DNA from: Pseudomonadota bacterium
GTDB taxonomy: Bacteria > Pseudomonadota > Gammaproteobacteria > Burkholderiales > SG8-39
Assembly (NCBI GenBank): GCA_025352885.1
Contig: JANXRZ010000098.1
Span: 1 to 41,264 of the forward strand
Length of the DNA: 41,264 nt
Direction: 5' to 3'
Part shown: positions 27,840 to 36,615 of the stretch, piece by piece
Layout of the letters: the number at the start of each line of letters is the position of its first letter
How positions within the stretch are numbered: the stretch's first letter is position 1
Notes under the pieces: model-generated
Seen by the model: the letters and a program-made list of their open reading frames with translations, nothing else
Databases searched by the model: none
Told to the model about the DNA's origin: nothing
Position numbers and translations under genes: made by a program

Positions 27840-29118
27840 GCCGGTCGGCCGAAGCGACATTCGATTGGAGCCAATGCGCGCAGGCGAGCGTCCGCGCATC
27901 GTCCCCGATGCGCCCGATTACCTGGAAGCCGATCGGCAGGCCGTTGGGCCCGCGGCCGTACGGGACGTGCACTGCGGGCGTATGCAGCAGGCTCCACGTG
28001 CGATTGAACGCAGGCAATCCCGTGGCGTCACCCTTAGGCGCTTCGCCGGGGCTGCTCGGCACGACGAGCACGTCGAGGTCCCGCATCACGTCGTCGAAGC
28101 CGCGTCGTCCATCGCGCGCGAGCGTCATCGCAGCTTCGTAGTCGGCCCACGGCAGGGCGAACCCACGCGCAATCTGCCCGCGCAGCGGTTCGCGAATCTG
28201 CTCGCGATGCATCGCGTATTCGCCCGCGAGGCAGCGCGCGACTTCGTAATCCCAGATGGCGGCCTGCGCGTCGTGCATCTTTTCGTAAGGCGCGGGTAGC
28301 GCGAAATCGCTGACGATTGCGCCGGCCTCCGACATTTCGGCGCCGAGGCGAGCGAAGAGCGCCTGGACTTCAGGCAGCGCATGAGGCCATTGCGGCGTAA
28401 GGCACAGGCCGATGCGGGGGCGGGCGGTTTCGGCGCGCACTTCGAGCGGCCGGCCCGTCAACGCCGCGGTCACCAAGGCGAGATCGGCCACCGTCTTCGT
28501 AAATAGTCCTACTGTGTCGAGGCAATAAGAGATTGCTTTTACCCCGGTGGTCGGCAGGAGCGCGTATGTCGGCTTGTAGCCCACTGTGCCGCAGAACGAG
28601 GCGGGCCGGATCGTCGAGCCGACGGTCTGCGTGCCGAAAGCGACCGGCACCATGCTGTCGGCCACCGCGGCGGCCGATCCGGAAGACGATCCGCCCGGCG
28701 TGTGCTCCGGATTGTGGGGATTGCGTGTCTTGCCCGGCGGGAAGGTCGCGAATTCGGTCGTCACCGCCTTGCCGAAGATCAGTGCGCCTGCCTGCCGTGC
28801 AAGCGACACAACTGCGGCATCGACGCGGGGTTGATGGCTCTTGTAGATCGGGGAGCCGTATTCGGTGGGCAGGTCGTGCGTGTCGAACACGTCCTTGATG
28901 CCGAAAGGCAGCCCGTGCAGCGGTCCGCGGATCGCGCCGCGATCGAGATCCTGCGCGTTCCTGATAAGCGCTTCGCGGCGGATGCAGGTCCACGCCTGCA
29001 CGACCGGCTCGCGCTGGTCGATGCGCTCGAGCAAGGCCCGGACGAGGGTTTCTGCGGTGAGGTCACGAACGGCCAACCGGCGGACCAGCTGTGCGGCGGT
29101 CAGTTCGTGCAGGGGCAC
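27835..29118 (-). CDS. Amidase signature family hydrolase
   Basis: 427 residues, starting at a GTG six bases after the GNAT stop. The Ser-cisSer-Lys triad is visible: Lys75 in PFGIKDVFDT, the Gly/Ser-rich TPGGSSSGSA loop (about 140-149) and nucleophile region TVGSTIRPAS (Ser168). It hydrolyses carboxamides or related amides; family members range from indoleacetamide hydrolases to allophanate hydrolase and GatA. It is too divergent and alone (no gatB/gatC) to be GatA. Gene order with a GNAT, a thioesterase and a hydroxyacid dehydrogenase suggests a degradative operon. Substrate unknown. Confidence 0.92.
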   Translation of the reverse strand: MPLHELTAAQLVRRLAVRDLTAETLVRALLERIDQREPVVQAWTCIRREALIRNAQDLDRGAIRGPLHGLPFGIKDVFDTHDLPTEYGSPIYKSHQPRVDAAVVSLARQAGALIFGKAVTTEFATFPPGKTRNPHNPEHTPGGSSSGSAAAVADSMVPVAFGTQTVGSTIRPASFCGTVGYKPTYALLPTTGVKAISYCLDTVGLFTKTVADLALVTAALTGRPLEVRAETARPRIGLCLTPQWPHALPEVQALFARLGAEMSEAGAIVSDFALPAPYEKMHDAQAAIWDYEVARCLAGEYAMHREQIREPLRGQIARGFALPWADYEAAMTLARDGRRGFDDVMRDLDVLVVPSSPGEAPKGDATGLPAFNRTWSLLHTPAVHVPYGRGPNGLPIGFQVIGRIGDDARTLACAHWLQSNVASADRP

Positions 29119-29124
29119 GCGGGG

Positions 29125-29637
29125 TTACTTCTTGTCGAGCGTCGGGGGACGCCAGTTGAACGGCAGGGGCCCCGGCACGCGCAGCACGCGCACCATCCGG
29201 GTCGCCGATTCCTTGCCGCGGTAGTATCCCGGCACGAGTATGGTTTCGGTGAAGCCCATGGCGCGGTAAAAGGCACGCGCCGCTTCGTTGCTCGAGCGCA
29301 GCTCGAGATGGATGGAAGCCAGACCCGCCGTCGCAACCGATTGCACGAGCCATTCGATCAGGCGGCGGCCGACGCTGTGGCGGCGGTGAGTGGGGCGCAC
29401 GGCGAGGAGCACGAGGTGCGCGCGCTCGTCGCCGAATTCCATGATCGCGAAGCCCACGAGCTGCGAGCGCTCGCAGGCGACCAGCGTGACGGTGTCCCGG
29501 TCGTTCATCGCGCGCCGGATGCGGTCGGGCTCGTATTTCCAGCCCAGGCCCGCCTCGATCAGGTCGCGCGACATCAGCGCAATCGCTTGCGCGTCATCGG
29601 GTTGCGCGATCCTCAGCGTGATGGCTGTGGCAGTCAT
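29125..29637 (-). CDS. GNAT family N-acetyltransferase
   Basis: 170 residues from the ATG at 29637, where the domain begins (TLRIAQPDDAQAIALM). Typical segments: VGFAIMEFGDERAHLVLLAVRPTHR, the acetyl-CoA loop RRHSVGRRLIEWL (the first conserved Gly is Ser), LELRSSNEAARAFYRAMGF and YYRGKESATRMVR. It resembles RimI-like acetyltransferases. The target could be a protein N-terminus or a small amine. It is directly upstream of the amidase (6-bp gap); whether the two act on one compound is not known. Confidence 0.88.
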   Translation of the reverse strand: MTATAITLRIAQPDDAQAIALMSRDLIEAGLGWKYEPDRIRRAMNDRDTVTLVACERSQLVGFAIMEFGDERAHLVLLAVRPTHRRHSVGRRLIEWLVQSVATAGLASIHLELRSSNEAARAFYRAMGFTETILVPGYYRGKESATRMVRVLRVPGPLPFNWRPPTLDKK

Positions 29638-29783
29638 GGAAACATTCTGCCACAGGCGCCGGCCGCGTCCAGTGCGATCGCAGACTGATGCGCCAGGCGC
29701 TCGCAAAGCCGCCGGGCGCTCGGAAAGCACTCGCCCGCGAATGCCAAAGTGCAATCAGGATTGGCCTGGAATAAACCGTCCGC

Positions 29784-30230
29784 TCAGGGGAAGTAGCGTT
29801 GCGGGCCGTACTTGGGATCGGGATCGCCGCCGATCTTGAGGATACCGCTGATGCGCGCAATCGGCGTCCCGTCCTCGAGCGTGAGCAGTCCCTGCCCGAA
29901 TGCGAGGTTGCGCGTGGTCCTGAGCACCTCGACCCGCGCCTCGAGCCACGCGCCCATCGGCGCCGGTCCCAGGAAATCGCAGGTCACGCTGACTGTGGGC
30001 AGGAAGCGGGACAGCCTGGCCTGGATGTTTACGCCGATCGTGAGGATGAGGTCGGCAAGCGTCATCAGCATGCCGCCGTGGCACAGGCCGATCGAGCTGC
30101 AATGTCGTTCCTCGACTCGCAGGCCGAGGACAAGGTGCCCCCCGTCCATCTTGATATACAGCGGCCCGTTCGCCGCCATGAAGGCGTTGGTCGGCGGGTC
30201 GATCGCCTTGAACCCGGCGGGAATGTCCAC
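29784..30230 (-). CDS. PaaI-type hotdog thioesterase
   Basis: 148 residues from the GTG at 30230, preceded by AAGG overlapping the end of the upstream gene; frame further upstream is shadow. Single hotdog domain with CHGGMLMTLADLILTIGVN, the characteristic helix start, then TVSVTCDFLGPAPMG and a C-terminal GKI-like strand. PaaI-like enzymes cleave acyl- or aryl-CoA esters. It follows the D-2-hydroxyacid dehydrogenase gene by 11 bp, so the two are probably co-translated. A 146-bp gap separates it from the GNAT gene downstream. Confidence 0.88.
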   Translation of the reverse strand: MDIPAGFKAIDPPTNAFMAANGPLYIKMDGGHLVLGLRVEERHCSSIGLCHGGMLMTLADLILTIGVNIQARLSRFLPTVSVTCDFLGPAPMGAWLEARVEVLRTTRNLAFGQGLLTLEDGTPIARISGILKIGGDPDPKYGPQRYFP

Positions 30231-30241
30231 GGTGGCGAGCC

Positions 30242-31246
30242 TTAGTATCCGCGCACGGGATCGACCGCGTTCACGAGCTTGCGGCCCCGCGCGAGGCGCA
30301 CCGCGTTCTCGAAGGCCAAGTCGAGGGTCATCGGCATGTACTCGTCGTTGTCGTCCGACGAGCAATGCGGCGAAATGAAGACGTTCGGCGCGCGCCACAG
30401 CGAATGGCCCGCCGGCAACGGTTCGGGATCAAAGACATCGAGGATCGCGCCCGAGAGGTGGCCTGAGTGAAGCGCCGCCTCCAGGGCGGCCTGGTCGAGG
30501 ACCGGCCCGCGGCCAATGTTGATGAGGCCCGAGCCCTGGCGCATGAGCCCGAATTCTTCTGCCCCGAGGAGGTGCCGCGTCTCGGGCGTCAGCGGCGTTG
30601 CGACGACCACGGTGTCGGCCTTGGGCAGCAACCGACGCAGGTCTTTTAGCGAATGCACCTTCATCGCGTGGGGATGCGGCTTGGGATCGCGCCGGATGCC
30701 GAGCACATGCATGCCGAGCGTTTTGCCGGCCTTCGCCATGGCCCCGCCCATGTCGCCGAGGCCGACTACGAGCAGCGTCTTGCCGCGCGGAGAGCCGGTG
30801 AACACCGGCTTCCATTCGCCGCGCGCCTGTTGCGAAAAAATCTGCGGCACGCGCGCATTGATCATCAGCAGGCTCATGAGGCCGAACTCGTACACCTTCT
30901 TCACGTGCACGCCGCTGTTGTTGGTGAGGGTAAGGCCGGGCGGCATCCAGTCCAGCGGCAAAAGTCCCTCGACACCCGCGCCGATCACATGGACCCATGC
31001 GAGGTTCGGTGCGGCCGAGGCGAGGCTGCGAAGCGGGAAGCGCTTGTCGAGCAGCGCGCCCGAAGAGCAGACCAGGCCGTGCGCGCGGCCGATCGAACGC
31101 TCGAAGCCTTCGAAATCCTGCCCGCAGGAAATGCCCACGAGGGCAGCGTCGGTGTTCCGCCTTCGCGCAGCGGCCACCTGGGCAGCGGTTATGCGAAACA
31201 CATCGGGTCGCATGGTCGCGTCTTCGAAATGGATGAGCGGTTTCAT
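30242..31246 (-). CDS. D-2-hydroxyacid dehydrogenase
   Basis: 334 residues, usual length; ATG at 31246 starts the family fold. NAD-binding GLGDMG at 162-167. Catalytic residues are Arg246 in NIGRGPV, Glu275 in DVFDPEPLP and His294 in SPHCSSD. The family reduces 2-keto acids to D-2-hydroxy acids (glyoxylate/hydroxypyruvate reductase and phosphoglycerate dehydrogenase types). It is the first gene of a minus-strand run and diverges from a Bug receptor gene 58 bp away, suggesting that they share a regulated promoter region and a hydroxy- or keto-acid substrate. Confidence 0.93.
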   Translation of the reverse strand: MKPLIHFEDATMRPDVFRITAAQVAAARRRNTDAALVGISCGQDFEGFERSIGRAHGLVCSSGALLDKRFPLRSLASAAPNLAWVHVIGAGVEGLLPLDWMPPGLTLTNNSGVHVKKVYEFGLMSLLMINARVPQIFSQQARGEWKPVFTGSPRGKTLLVVGLGDMGGAMAKAGKTLGMHVLGIRRDPKPHPHAMKVHSLKDLRRLLPKADTVVVATPLTPETRHLLGAEEFGLMRQGSGLINIGRGPVLDQAALEAALHSGHLSGAILDVFDPEPLPAGHSLWRAPNVFISPHCSSDDNDEYMPMTLDLAFENAVRLARGRKLVNAVDPVRGY

Positions 31247-31304
31247 GATTTGTGGTCTGATAATTGCTGAGGAAAACGCGAGAATCAGTCTACAGGAGGC
31301 TTCA

Positions 31305-32279
31305 ATGAGGTCGGTCAGGCGTTTCGCAGGTCTGCTCGCAACGGTTGCATGCGCGCTTTTGCCGGGCACCGCGCTCCCGCAAGGTGCATTTCCCGAAAGG
31401 CCCTTGCGCCTGATCGTGCCTTTTCCGCCCGGCGGATCGACGGACATCGTCGCCCGGCTGATCGCCTTGAAGATGGGCGAGGGCATCGGCAAGACCGTGG
31501 TCGTCGAGAACAAGCCGGGTGCGGCCGGCAACGTCGGCACGTCCGAAGCGGCGAAGTCCCTGCCGGACGGCTACACGATGCTCTTCCATATCGCCACCAC
31601 TGCGGTGATCAATCCCCTGGTCATGAAGAACCTTACCTACGACCCGCTCAAGGACCTGCAGCCGGTCGCGATGATCGCCAAAATTCCGAACGTCCTCATC
31701 GTCAACAAGGACGTGCCGGCAAAGAATCTGAAGGAGCTCATTGCCTGGGTGAAAGCGAATCCCGGCAAGCTGAACTACGGCTCTTCGGGCACCGGCGGGG
31801 CGATGCACCTTTCCGGCGAGCTCTTCAAGAAGCAGGCCGGCATCGACATCCAGCACGTGCCTTACAAGGGGTCGGCCCCGGCGATGCAGGACCTCATGGG
31901 CGGCACGATCGTCTTCATGTTCGACAATGTCACCGGCTCCATCGGTCCGGCCAAGTCGGGGCAGGTCAAGCTGCTCGGCGTGACCACAGACGAGCGCATA
32001 GGCGTGGTGCCGGATGTGCCCACCATTGCCGAATCGGGATTGCCTGAGTTCAAGAACTCGAGCTGGTTCTCGATCTTCACGCGCGCAGGCGTGCCGCAGC
32101 AAGTGCTTGCGAAGCTCGAAGCGGAGGCGCTCAAGGCCATCAACCAGCCGGACACCATCGCAAAACTGAAAGAGCTTGGGGCGATTCCCGCACCGATGGG
32201 CGCGGCGCAGCTCGACCGGTTCTGGAAGGCCGACTTCGATTACTGGCGACCGGTGGTGCAGAGCGTGAACCTGGAGTGA
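31305..32279 (+). CDS. Tripartite tricarboxylate transporter (Bug/TctC) substrate-binding protein
   Basis: 324 residues; AGGAGG precedes the ATG. Signal peptide to about residue 25 (ALP-Q). Landmarks: PLRLIVPFPPGGSTDIVARLI, VENKPGAAGNVGTSEAAKSLPDGYTM, VPYKGSAPAMQDLMGGTIVFMFDN and PTIAESGLPEF. Divergent from the D-2-hydroxyacid dehydrogenase gene. It is the fourth such receptor in the window, again without TctA/TctB permease genes. Confidence 0.93.
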   Translation: MRSVRRFAGLLATVACALLPGTALPQGAFPERPLRLIVPFPPGGSTDIVARLIALKMGEGIGKTVVVENKPGAAGNVGTSEAAKSLPDGYTMLFHIATTAVINPLVMKNLTYDPLKDLQPVAMIAKIPNVLIVNKDVPAKNLKELIAWVKANPGKLNYGSSGTGGAMHLSGELFKKQAGIDIQHVPYKGSAPAMQDLMGGTIVFMFDNVTGSIGPAKSGQVKLLGVTTDERIGVVPDVPTIAESGLPEFKNSSWFSIFTRAGVPQQVLAKLEAEALKAINQPDTIAKLKELGAIPAPMGAAQLDRFWKADFDYWRPVVQSVNLE

Positions 32280-32327
32280 CCGGGTAAGATGGAGCGCGTC
32301 CGAAACGGCTTTTCCGAGGAGATTTCG

Positions 32328-32690
32328 ATGAATCGAGTACGCGCATTGTTTTACCCGCTGCTGGCCCTCATGGTGCTGGGCCTCTCCGGATGTTCTTTCC
32401 TCGATACGCGTGCAGGTCCCTCGCCAGAGGCGGAAAAAATCGGCGTCTTCGAGGCGTACCCGCCGGGCAGCCGCGGATACAGCGTCGTGCAGCGGCTTTG
32501 GGTGGGGCCGTGGAGGAGCGCGATTTCCGTTCCCAAATACGCATCCGTCGAGGCGGGCGCCGCCGACCTGCGCAACCAGGCCGTCGCGCTGGGCGGGGAT
32601 GCCGTGGTCAATTTCGGCTGCTACCACGCTGACGTCAATCCGGGTTCGGCGTACTACTGCAACGGGACAGTCATCCGCTTCACGCAGTAA
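32328..32690 (+). CDS. Small lipoprotein, DUF4156/RcsF-like
   Basis: 120 residues. The ATG at 32328 has GAGGAG upstream and begins a lipoprotein signal (hydrophobic run then LSGC, modified Cys22), so it is preferred to an ATG 13 codons earlier. The mature part contains ASVEAGAADLRNQAVALGGDAVVNF, the pattern of small envelope lipoproteins in which a repeated 'DLRNQAxxLGGDAVV' helix is followed by paired cysteines (CY and YYC here). It ends eight bases before an AI-2E family membrane-protein gene, which may be co-transcribed. Role unknown; envelope location likely. Confidence 0.82.
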   Translation: MNRVRALFYPLLALMVLGLSGCSFLDTRAGPSPEAEKIGVFEAYPPGSRGYSVVQRLWVGPWRSAISVPKYASVEAGAADLRNQAVALGGDAVVNFGCYHADVNPGSAYYCNGTVIRFTQ

Positions 32691-32698
32691 CCCTGCGC

Positions 32699-33760
32699 AT
32701 GGACCGCGAACCCCACGCTGGCGGCACGGCACACAGCCGGACGCTGACCTTCCTGCTGGTCGCGGTTTCCCTCGCGCTCGCATGGATCCTGCTGCCGTTC
32801 TACGGCACGATCCTCTGGGGGGCGATCATCGCGATGCTCTTTACGCCGATGCATCGCCGTTTCACCACGGAACTCAAGGGCCGCAGCACGCTGGCAGCCG
32901 TGGCTACGCTCTGCGTCGTGCTCGTGATCGTGGTGCTGCCGTTCGTGTTCGTCACCGCGGCGCTCGCCCGCGAAGCCGCCGGCCTCTACGACCGCATCCA
33001 TTCGGGCGAACTGAACCCGGTCATGTTTTTCGAGAAGGTGTTCGGCGCGTTGCCCGCCTGGGTGTCGTCGCTTCTCGACCGGGCGGGGCTGGTCGACTTC
33101 GCAGCGCTGCAAAAGCGGCTGTCGGCGGCCTTCGCGCAAGGCAGCCAGTACTTCGCGACGCAGGCGGTGGCGCTTGGGCAGAACACCTTCGAGTTTCTTG
33201 CCAGCTTCTTCATGACGCTCTATCTCGCCTTCTTCCTCATTCGTGATGGCGACAAGCTTGCCCGCACGCTCATCAGGGCCGTTCCGCTCGAGAGCAGGCA
33301 CAAGGCCGAGCTGCTCGATAAATTCACGACCGTGATCCGCGCCACGGTCAAGGGCAATCTGCTGGTCGCGGCCATCCAAGGCACGCTGGGAGGCCTCGCG
33401 TTCTGGTTCCTTGGCGTGGGCGGCGCGCTGCTCTGGGGCGTGCTGATGGCGTTCCTGTCGCTGTTGCCCGCGATCGGTGCGGCGCTCGTATGGCTGCCGG
33501 TGGCCATCTACCTGCTGGTGACGGGCGACGTATGGCAGGGTATCGGGCTCATTGCCTGGGGCGTGCTGGTCATCGGCCTGATCGACAATCTGCTGCGGCC
33601 CATCCTCGTGGGCAAGGATACCCAGATGCCCGATTACGTCGTGCTCATCACCACCGTGGGTGGCATGGCGGTGTTCGGCATCAACGGGTTCGTGCTCGGA
33701 CCGGCGATTGCGGCGATGTTCATCGCCGTGTGGCACATCTACATCACCACCCGGGCGTAG
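32699..33760 (+). CDS. AI-2E/PerM (YhhT) family transporter
   Basis: 353 residues, about eight hydrophobic segments. Two N-terminal helices and a third before a long amphipathic loop (about 110-170), then the conserved C-terminal membrane block with LPAIGAALVWLPVAIYL, DNLLRPILVGKD and MAVFGINGFVLGPAIAAMFIAVWHIY. Members are inner-membrane exporters; one was proposed to move autoinducer-2, others are Na+/H+ antiporters. Substrate cannot be read here. Eight bases after a lipoprotein gene and convergent with the hydratase gene (23-bp gap). Confidence 0.92.
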   Translation: MDREPHAGGTAHSRTLTFLLVAVSLALAWILLPFYGTILWGAIIAMLFTPMHRRFTTELKGRSTLAAVATLCVVLVIVVLPFVFVTAALAREAAGLYDRIHSGELNPVMFFEKVFGALPAWVSSLLDRAGLVDFAALQKRLSAAFAQGSQYFATQAVALGQNTFEFLASFFMTLYLAFFLIRDGDKLARTLIRAVPLESRHKAELLDKFTTVIRATVKGNLLVAAIQGTLGGLAFWFLGVGGALLWGVLMAFLSLLPAIGAALVWLPVAIYLLVTGDVWQGIGLIAWGVLVIGLIDNLLRPILVGKDTQMPDYVVLITTVGGMAVFGINGFVLGPAIAAMFIAVWHIYITTRA

Positions 33761-33783
33761 AGCCGGCCTAGCTCGCGAACCGC

Positions 33784-34806
33784 TCAGCAGGCCGGGCAAT
33801 GCCTCGCGAAGCGCCCGTAAACGCGATTCACATTGCCGCTGAAGATCTTTTCCTTGTCTGCGCCCGTGAGCCAGCCGGCCGCGTCGATGTAACGCTTCGT
33901 GTCGTCGAAATAATGCCCGGTCTCAGGGTCGATTCCGCGCACCGCGCCGACGACTTCTGAAGCAAACAGGATGTTGTCGGCGGGGATGACCTTGAGCAGG
34001 CAGTCGATGCCTGCCTGGTGGTACACGCAGGTGTCGAAGAAGACGTTGTTCAAGAGGAGTTCCTTCAATGGCGGCAAGCCCATGTCCTGTGCCAGTCCCC
34101 GGTAGCGGCCCCAGTGGTAGGGGACTGCGCCTCCGCCGTGCGGAATGATGAACTTGAGCGTCGGGAAATCCTTGAACAGGTTCTTCTCGATCAACTGCAT
34201 GAAGGCGGTCGTGTCGCCGTTGATGTAATGGGCGCCGGTCGGGTGGAAGTTCGGGTTGCACGACCCGCTCACGTGGATCATTGCGGGCACGTCGAGCTCG
34301 ACCATCTTTTCGTACAGGGGGTACCACCACTTGTCCGTGAGGGGCGGGTCGGTCCAGTAGCCGCCGGACGGGTCGGGATTCAGGTTGCAGCCGATGAACC
34401 CGTAGTCCTTGACACAGCGCTCCAGTTCCGGGATGCAGTTGGCCGGCGGAACGCCCGGACTCTGGGGAAGCTGGCAGACGCCCACGAAGTTGTTCGGATA
34501 CAGCACGCAGACACGGTGAATGAGCTCGTTGCAGGCTTCCGACCAATACCGGCTCGTCGCCTCGTTGCCAATGTGATGCCCCATGCCCATCGCGCGCGGC
34601 GAAAAGATCGTGAGCGACGTGCCCCGCTCACGCTGGATCTTGAGCTGCGCGTTCTCGAGGCTTTCGCGGATCTCGTCGTCTGTGATGCCGAGGTTCGCTC
34701 CGGTATGGACGTACGACGGGTCCTTCGCGCCGGCGATCTGGGCGTCCCGGTAGGTCTGGAGCTGTTTCGGCGAAGTCGTGTAATGCCCGTGGCAATCGAT
34801 GATCAT
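33784..34806 (-). CDS. ligJ: 4-oxalomesaconate hydratase-type amidohydrolase
   Basis: 340 residues of the amidohydrolase/metal-dependent hydrolase superfamily (COG2159). The metal-binding start MIIDCHGHYTT, the DLTIFSPRA-like SLTIFSPRAMGMGHHIG, LPQSPGV, GCNLNPDPSGGYWTDPPLTD, GAHYINGDTTAFMQ, HGGGAVPYHWGRYRGLAQ and the VRGIDPETGHYFDDTKRYI segment agree closely with LigJ. LigJ hydrates 4-oxalomesaconate in the protocatechuate 4,5-cleavage pathway. AAAGGGGA precedes the ATG. It lies 14 bp after a 4,5-dihydroxyphthalate-decarboxylase-like gene, consistent with a phthalate/protocatechuate route, although the ring-cleavage genes are absent here. Confidence 0.87.
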   Translation of the reverse strand: MIIDCHGHYTTSPKQLQTYRDAQIAGAKDPSYVHTGANLGITDDEIRESLENAQLKIQRERGTSLTIFSPRAMGMGHHIGNEATSRYWSEACNELIHRVCVLYPNNFVGVCQLPQSPGVPPANCIPELERCVKDYGFIGCNLNPDPSGGYWTDPPLTDKWWYPLYEKMVELDVPAMIHVSGSCNPNFHPTGAHYINGDTTAFMQLIEKNLFKDFPTLKFIIPHGGGAVPYHWGRYRGLAQDMGLPPLKELLLNNVFFDTCVYHQAGIDCLLKVIPADNILFASEVVGAVRGIDPETGHYFDDTKRYIDAAGWLTGADKEKIFSGNVNRVYGRFARHCPAC

Positions 34807-34820
34807 GCTGGTGTCCCCTT

Positions 34821-35702
34821 TTATTTTCCGAGTGAGCGGGTGACGTCGTCGAACAACTCGTCGACCTCGAAACGCCTTGGGATCAGTCCCTGCGAGTGGA
34901 CGAAATCGATTGCGACCTCGAGGTTGCGGCGATTTGCTTCCAGGCCCATCGGCGAAAAATCGATTTCGCCGGGTTTGGGCAGGCCGGACATGCGCTTCGC
35001 TTCGGCCAGCAAGTCATAGAACTCGCTAATGGCCTCGGGATAAGCCTGTGAAACCGAAGCCTTGACGGCCACCATGTGATTGATCGGCAGGACGCCCATG
35101 CGCTTGTGCCAGTCGGATGCGGCCGGGTCGGGAAGCAGGGGCTGCAGGCGGGTGTCGGACCCCGCGCCTTCGGCCACGACGCCCGCATCGGCATCCCCGG
35201 CAATCAGCAGGTCCGCGATGGTCCGGCCTGCAGGGGCCCGCTCGACGTTCGGCGGATCCTTGAATTCGGCGACATGCGCGTCCTCGAATACGATCCAGCG
35301 CACCTTTGCGAGGTCGATGCCGTAGTCGCGGGCGAGGATGCCTCGCAGCCAGGTAACGGTGGTGACGGAACTGGAGCGGATCGCCACGCGCTTGCCCTCG
35401 AGGTCGCGCGGCGACAGGGGACCGCGGTCCGGGTTGTACATCAGGAATTTATGCGGAAGACGGCCGAAAATGACCGCCGGCAGCAGCACCAGCGGCTTTC
35501 CATGTGCCTTGGCCATGAGGAAAGTCACGATAGCCAGCTCGCAGACGTCGAACTCCAGTTCGCGCACTGCGCGCTTGAACGCCGAATGCGGGGGGGCCGC
35601 GCCCGCGAACCGGTATTCAGCCCGGGAGGGCTTCAGGCGTCCCTGCCGGAGGGCGCTCGTCACCGGGTAGTCTCCCAGAAGTACATCCCACTGCGGTGCC
35701 AT
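34821..35702 (-). CDS. 4,5-dihydroxyphthalate decarboxylase-like protein (periplasmic-binding fold)
   Basis: 293 residues. The sequence follows the family in which 4,5-dihydroxyphthalate decarboxylases and NMT1/SsuA-like binding proteins share a fold: an opening GDYPVTSALRQGRLKPSR, then AFKRAVRELEFDVCELAIVTFLMAKAHGKPL, RDLEGKRVAIRSSSVTTVTWLRGIL, and LLIAGDADAGVV. There is no signal peptide, which favours a cytoplasmic enzyme over an ABC-transporter receptor. The next gene, 14 bp away, is a LigJ-type hydratase, so conversion of a phthalate-derived acid to protocatechuate feeding 4,5-cleavage is reasonable. The exact substrate remains open. Confidence 0.75.
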   Translation of the reverse strand: MAPQWDVLLGDYPVTSALRQGRLKPSRAEYRFAGAAPPHSAFKRAVRELEFDVCELAIVTFLMAKAHGKPLVLLPAVIFGRLPHKFLMYNPDRGPLSPRDLEGKRVAIRSSSVTTVTWLRGILARDYGIDLAKVRWIVFEDAHVAEFKDPPNVERAPAGRTIADLLIAGDADAGVVAEGAGSDTRLQPLLPDPAASDWHKRMGVLPINHMVAVKASVSQAYPEAISEFYDLLAEAKRMSGLPKPGEIDFSPMGLEANRRNLEVAIDFVHSQGLIPRRFEVDELFDDVTRSLGK

Positions 35703-35838
35703 AGCGAGGTTCGCTCCACGAATCGTTTATCCGGATACGTCGCATGATGGCACGGCCCAAACCCGGTAGACTTCCGGACTGAACAGGGGGCACTGGCACC
35801 GAAGGGACCTCCTTCGGCAGCCTTGTGGATGGGGAACC

Positions 35839-36615
35839 ATGGGCGCGTCGTTCAAGGTATTACAGTTCAACATGCAGTTCGGCCAGCGCTGGGATGACGC
35901 TGAACCGGACACTGCGCCCATCGATCTCGACGCAACGATCGCCGAGATCCTCAGCCATGACGCCGACCTGATCCTCCTGCAGGAAGTCGAGCAGGCGCGG
36001 GCGGGCGGCTCGCAGTCCGGCAGCCCTTCGAACCTGGCCCGAATCAAGGCGGCGCTTGCCGGGTACGACTGCTTCTTCTCGTTTCCCAAGGCGGACCCGC
36101 GGGAGTTGCCTTTCGGCATCGGCCAGGCGATCTTTTCGCGCACCCCGCTGCGCGACACGATGCGCATGGACCTGCCTTCGCCGCCGGTCGAGTTCGAATT
36201 CCGGGGCGAAAAGAAGACCCCGACGGACCGCCTCCTGATTGGCGCAGAAACGACCATCGCGGGAAAGTCGCTGCGCGTCTACAACACGCACCTGCTGGCC
36301 TTCTTCATGCTCCAGTCGAGCAGCGAGCAGCATCTCGAGCAACGGACCCTGGTCATCGAGGAGTTGAGCCGGTCCAAGGGCCCGACGCTGCTGGGCGGGG
36401 ACTTCAACGTGAGCAAGCACGAATCGCTCATCCGCCAGTTCGCAGCGGCCGGATTCAGCACTGCGCAGGACCGGGAGATCACCTGGCGCCGGCGTCCTTA
36501 CGTGCTGGACCACATCTTCTTCAGCCCGCACCTTCGGGCGGTTGCCTGCACCGTCAAGCCGACGATGTCCTCCGACCACCACGCGCTGGTGGCGGAGCTC
36601 GAGTTCACGAGCTAG
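35839..36615 (+). CDS. Endonuclease/exonuclease/phosphatase (EEP) family protein
   Basis: 258 residues with the full EEP signature: QFNMQFG (Asn11), LILLQEVEQ (catalytic Glu), YNTHLLAFF, GGDFNVS, LDHIFFS and SDHHALVAELEF at the C-terminus. No signal peptide, so cytoplasmic. The family cuts DNA, RNA or phosphoesters such as inositol phosphates; the residues do not distinguish these. Its last 11 bp overlap the convergent PQ-loop gene. The 136-bp gap upstream, shared with the decarboxylase-like gene, shows no clear operator. Confidence 0.9.
   Translation: MGASFKVLQFNMQFGQRWDDAEPDTAPIDLDATIAEILSHDADLILLQEVEQARAGGSQSGSPSNLARIKAALAGYDCFFSFPKADPRELPFGIGQAIFSRTPLRDTMRMDLPSPPVEFEFRGEKKTPTDRLLIGAETTIAGKSLRVYNTHLLAFFMLQSSSEQHLEQRTLVIEELSRSKGPTLLGGDFNVSKHESLIRQFAAAGFSTAQDREITWRRRPYVLDHIFFSPHLRAVACTVKPTMSSDHHALVAELEFTS

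Noticed and set aside
27835..29118. GatA subunit of Glu-tRNA amidotransferase
   Set aside because: No gatB or gatC genes are adjacent, and the active-site neighbourhood and length fit a stand-alone amidase better.
29696..29728. Imperfect direct repeat GGCGCTCGCAAAGC / GGCGCTCGGAAAGC before the GNAT gene
   Set aside because: Only two copies in GC-rich spacer with one mismatch; too weak to call a regulatory or mobile element.
34821..35702. ABC-transporter periplasmic receptor (NMT1/SsuA type)
   Set aside because: The fold is similar, but there is no signal peptide, no ABC ATPase or permease nearby, and the LigJ neighbour favours the decarboxylase branch.
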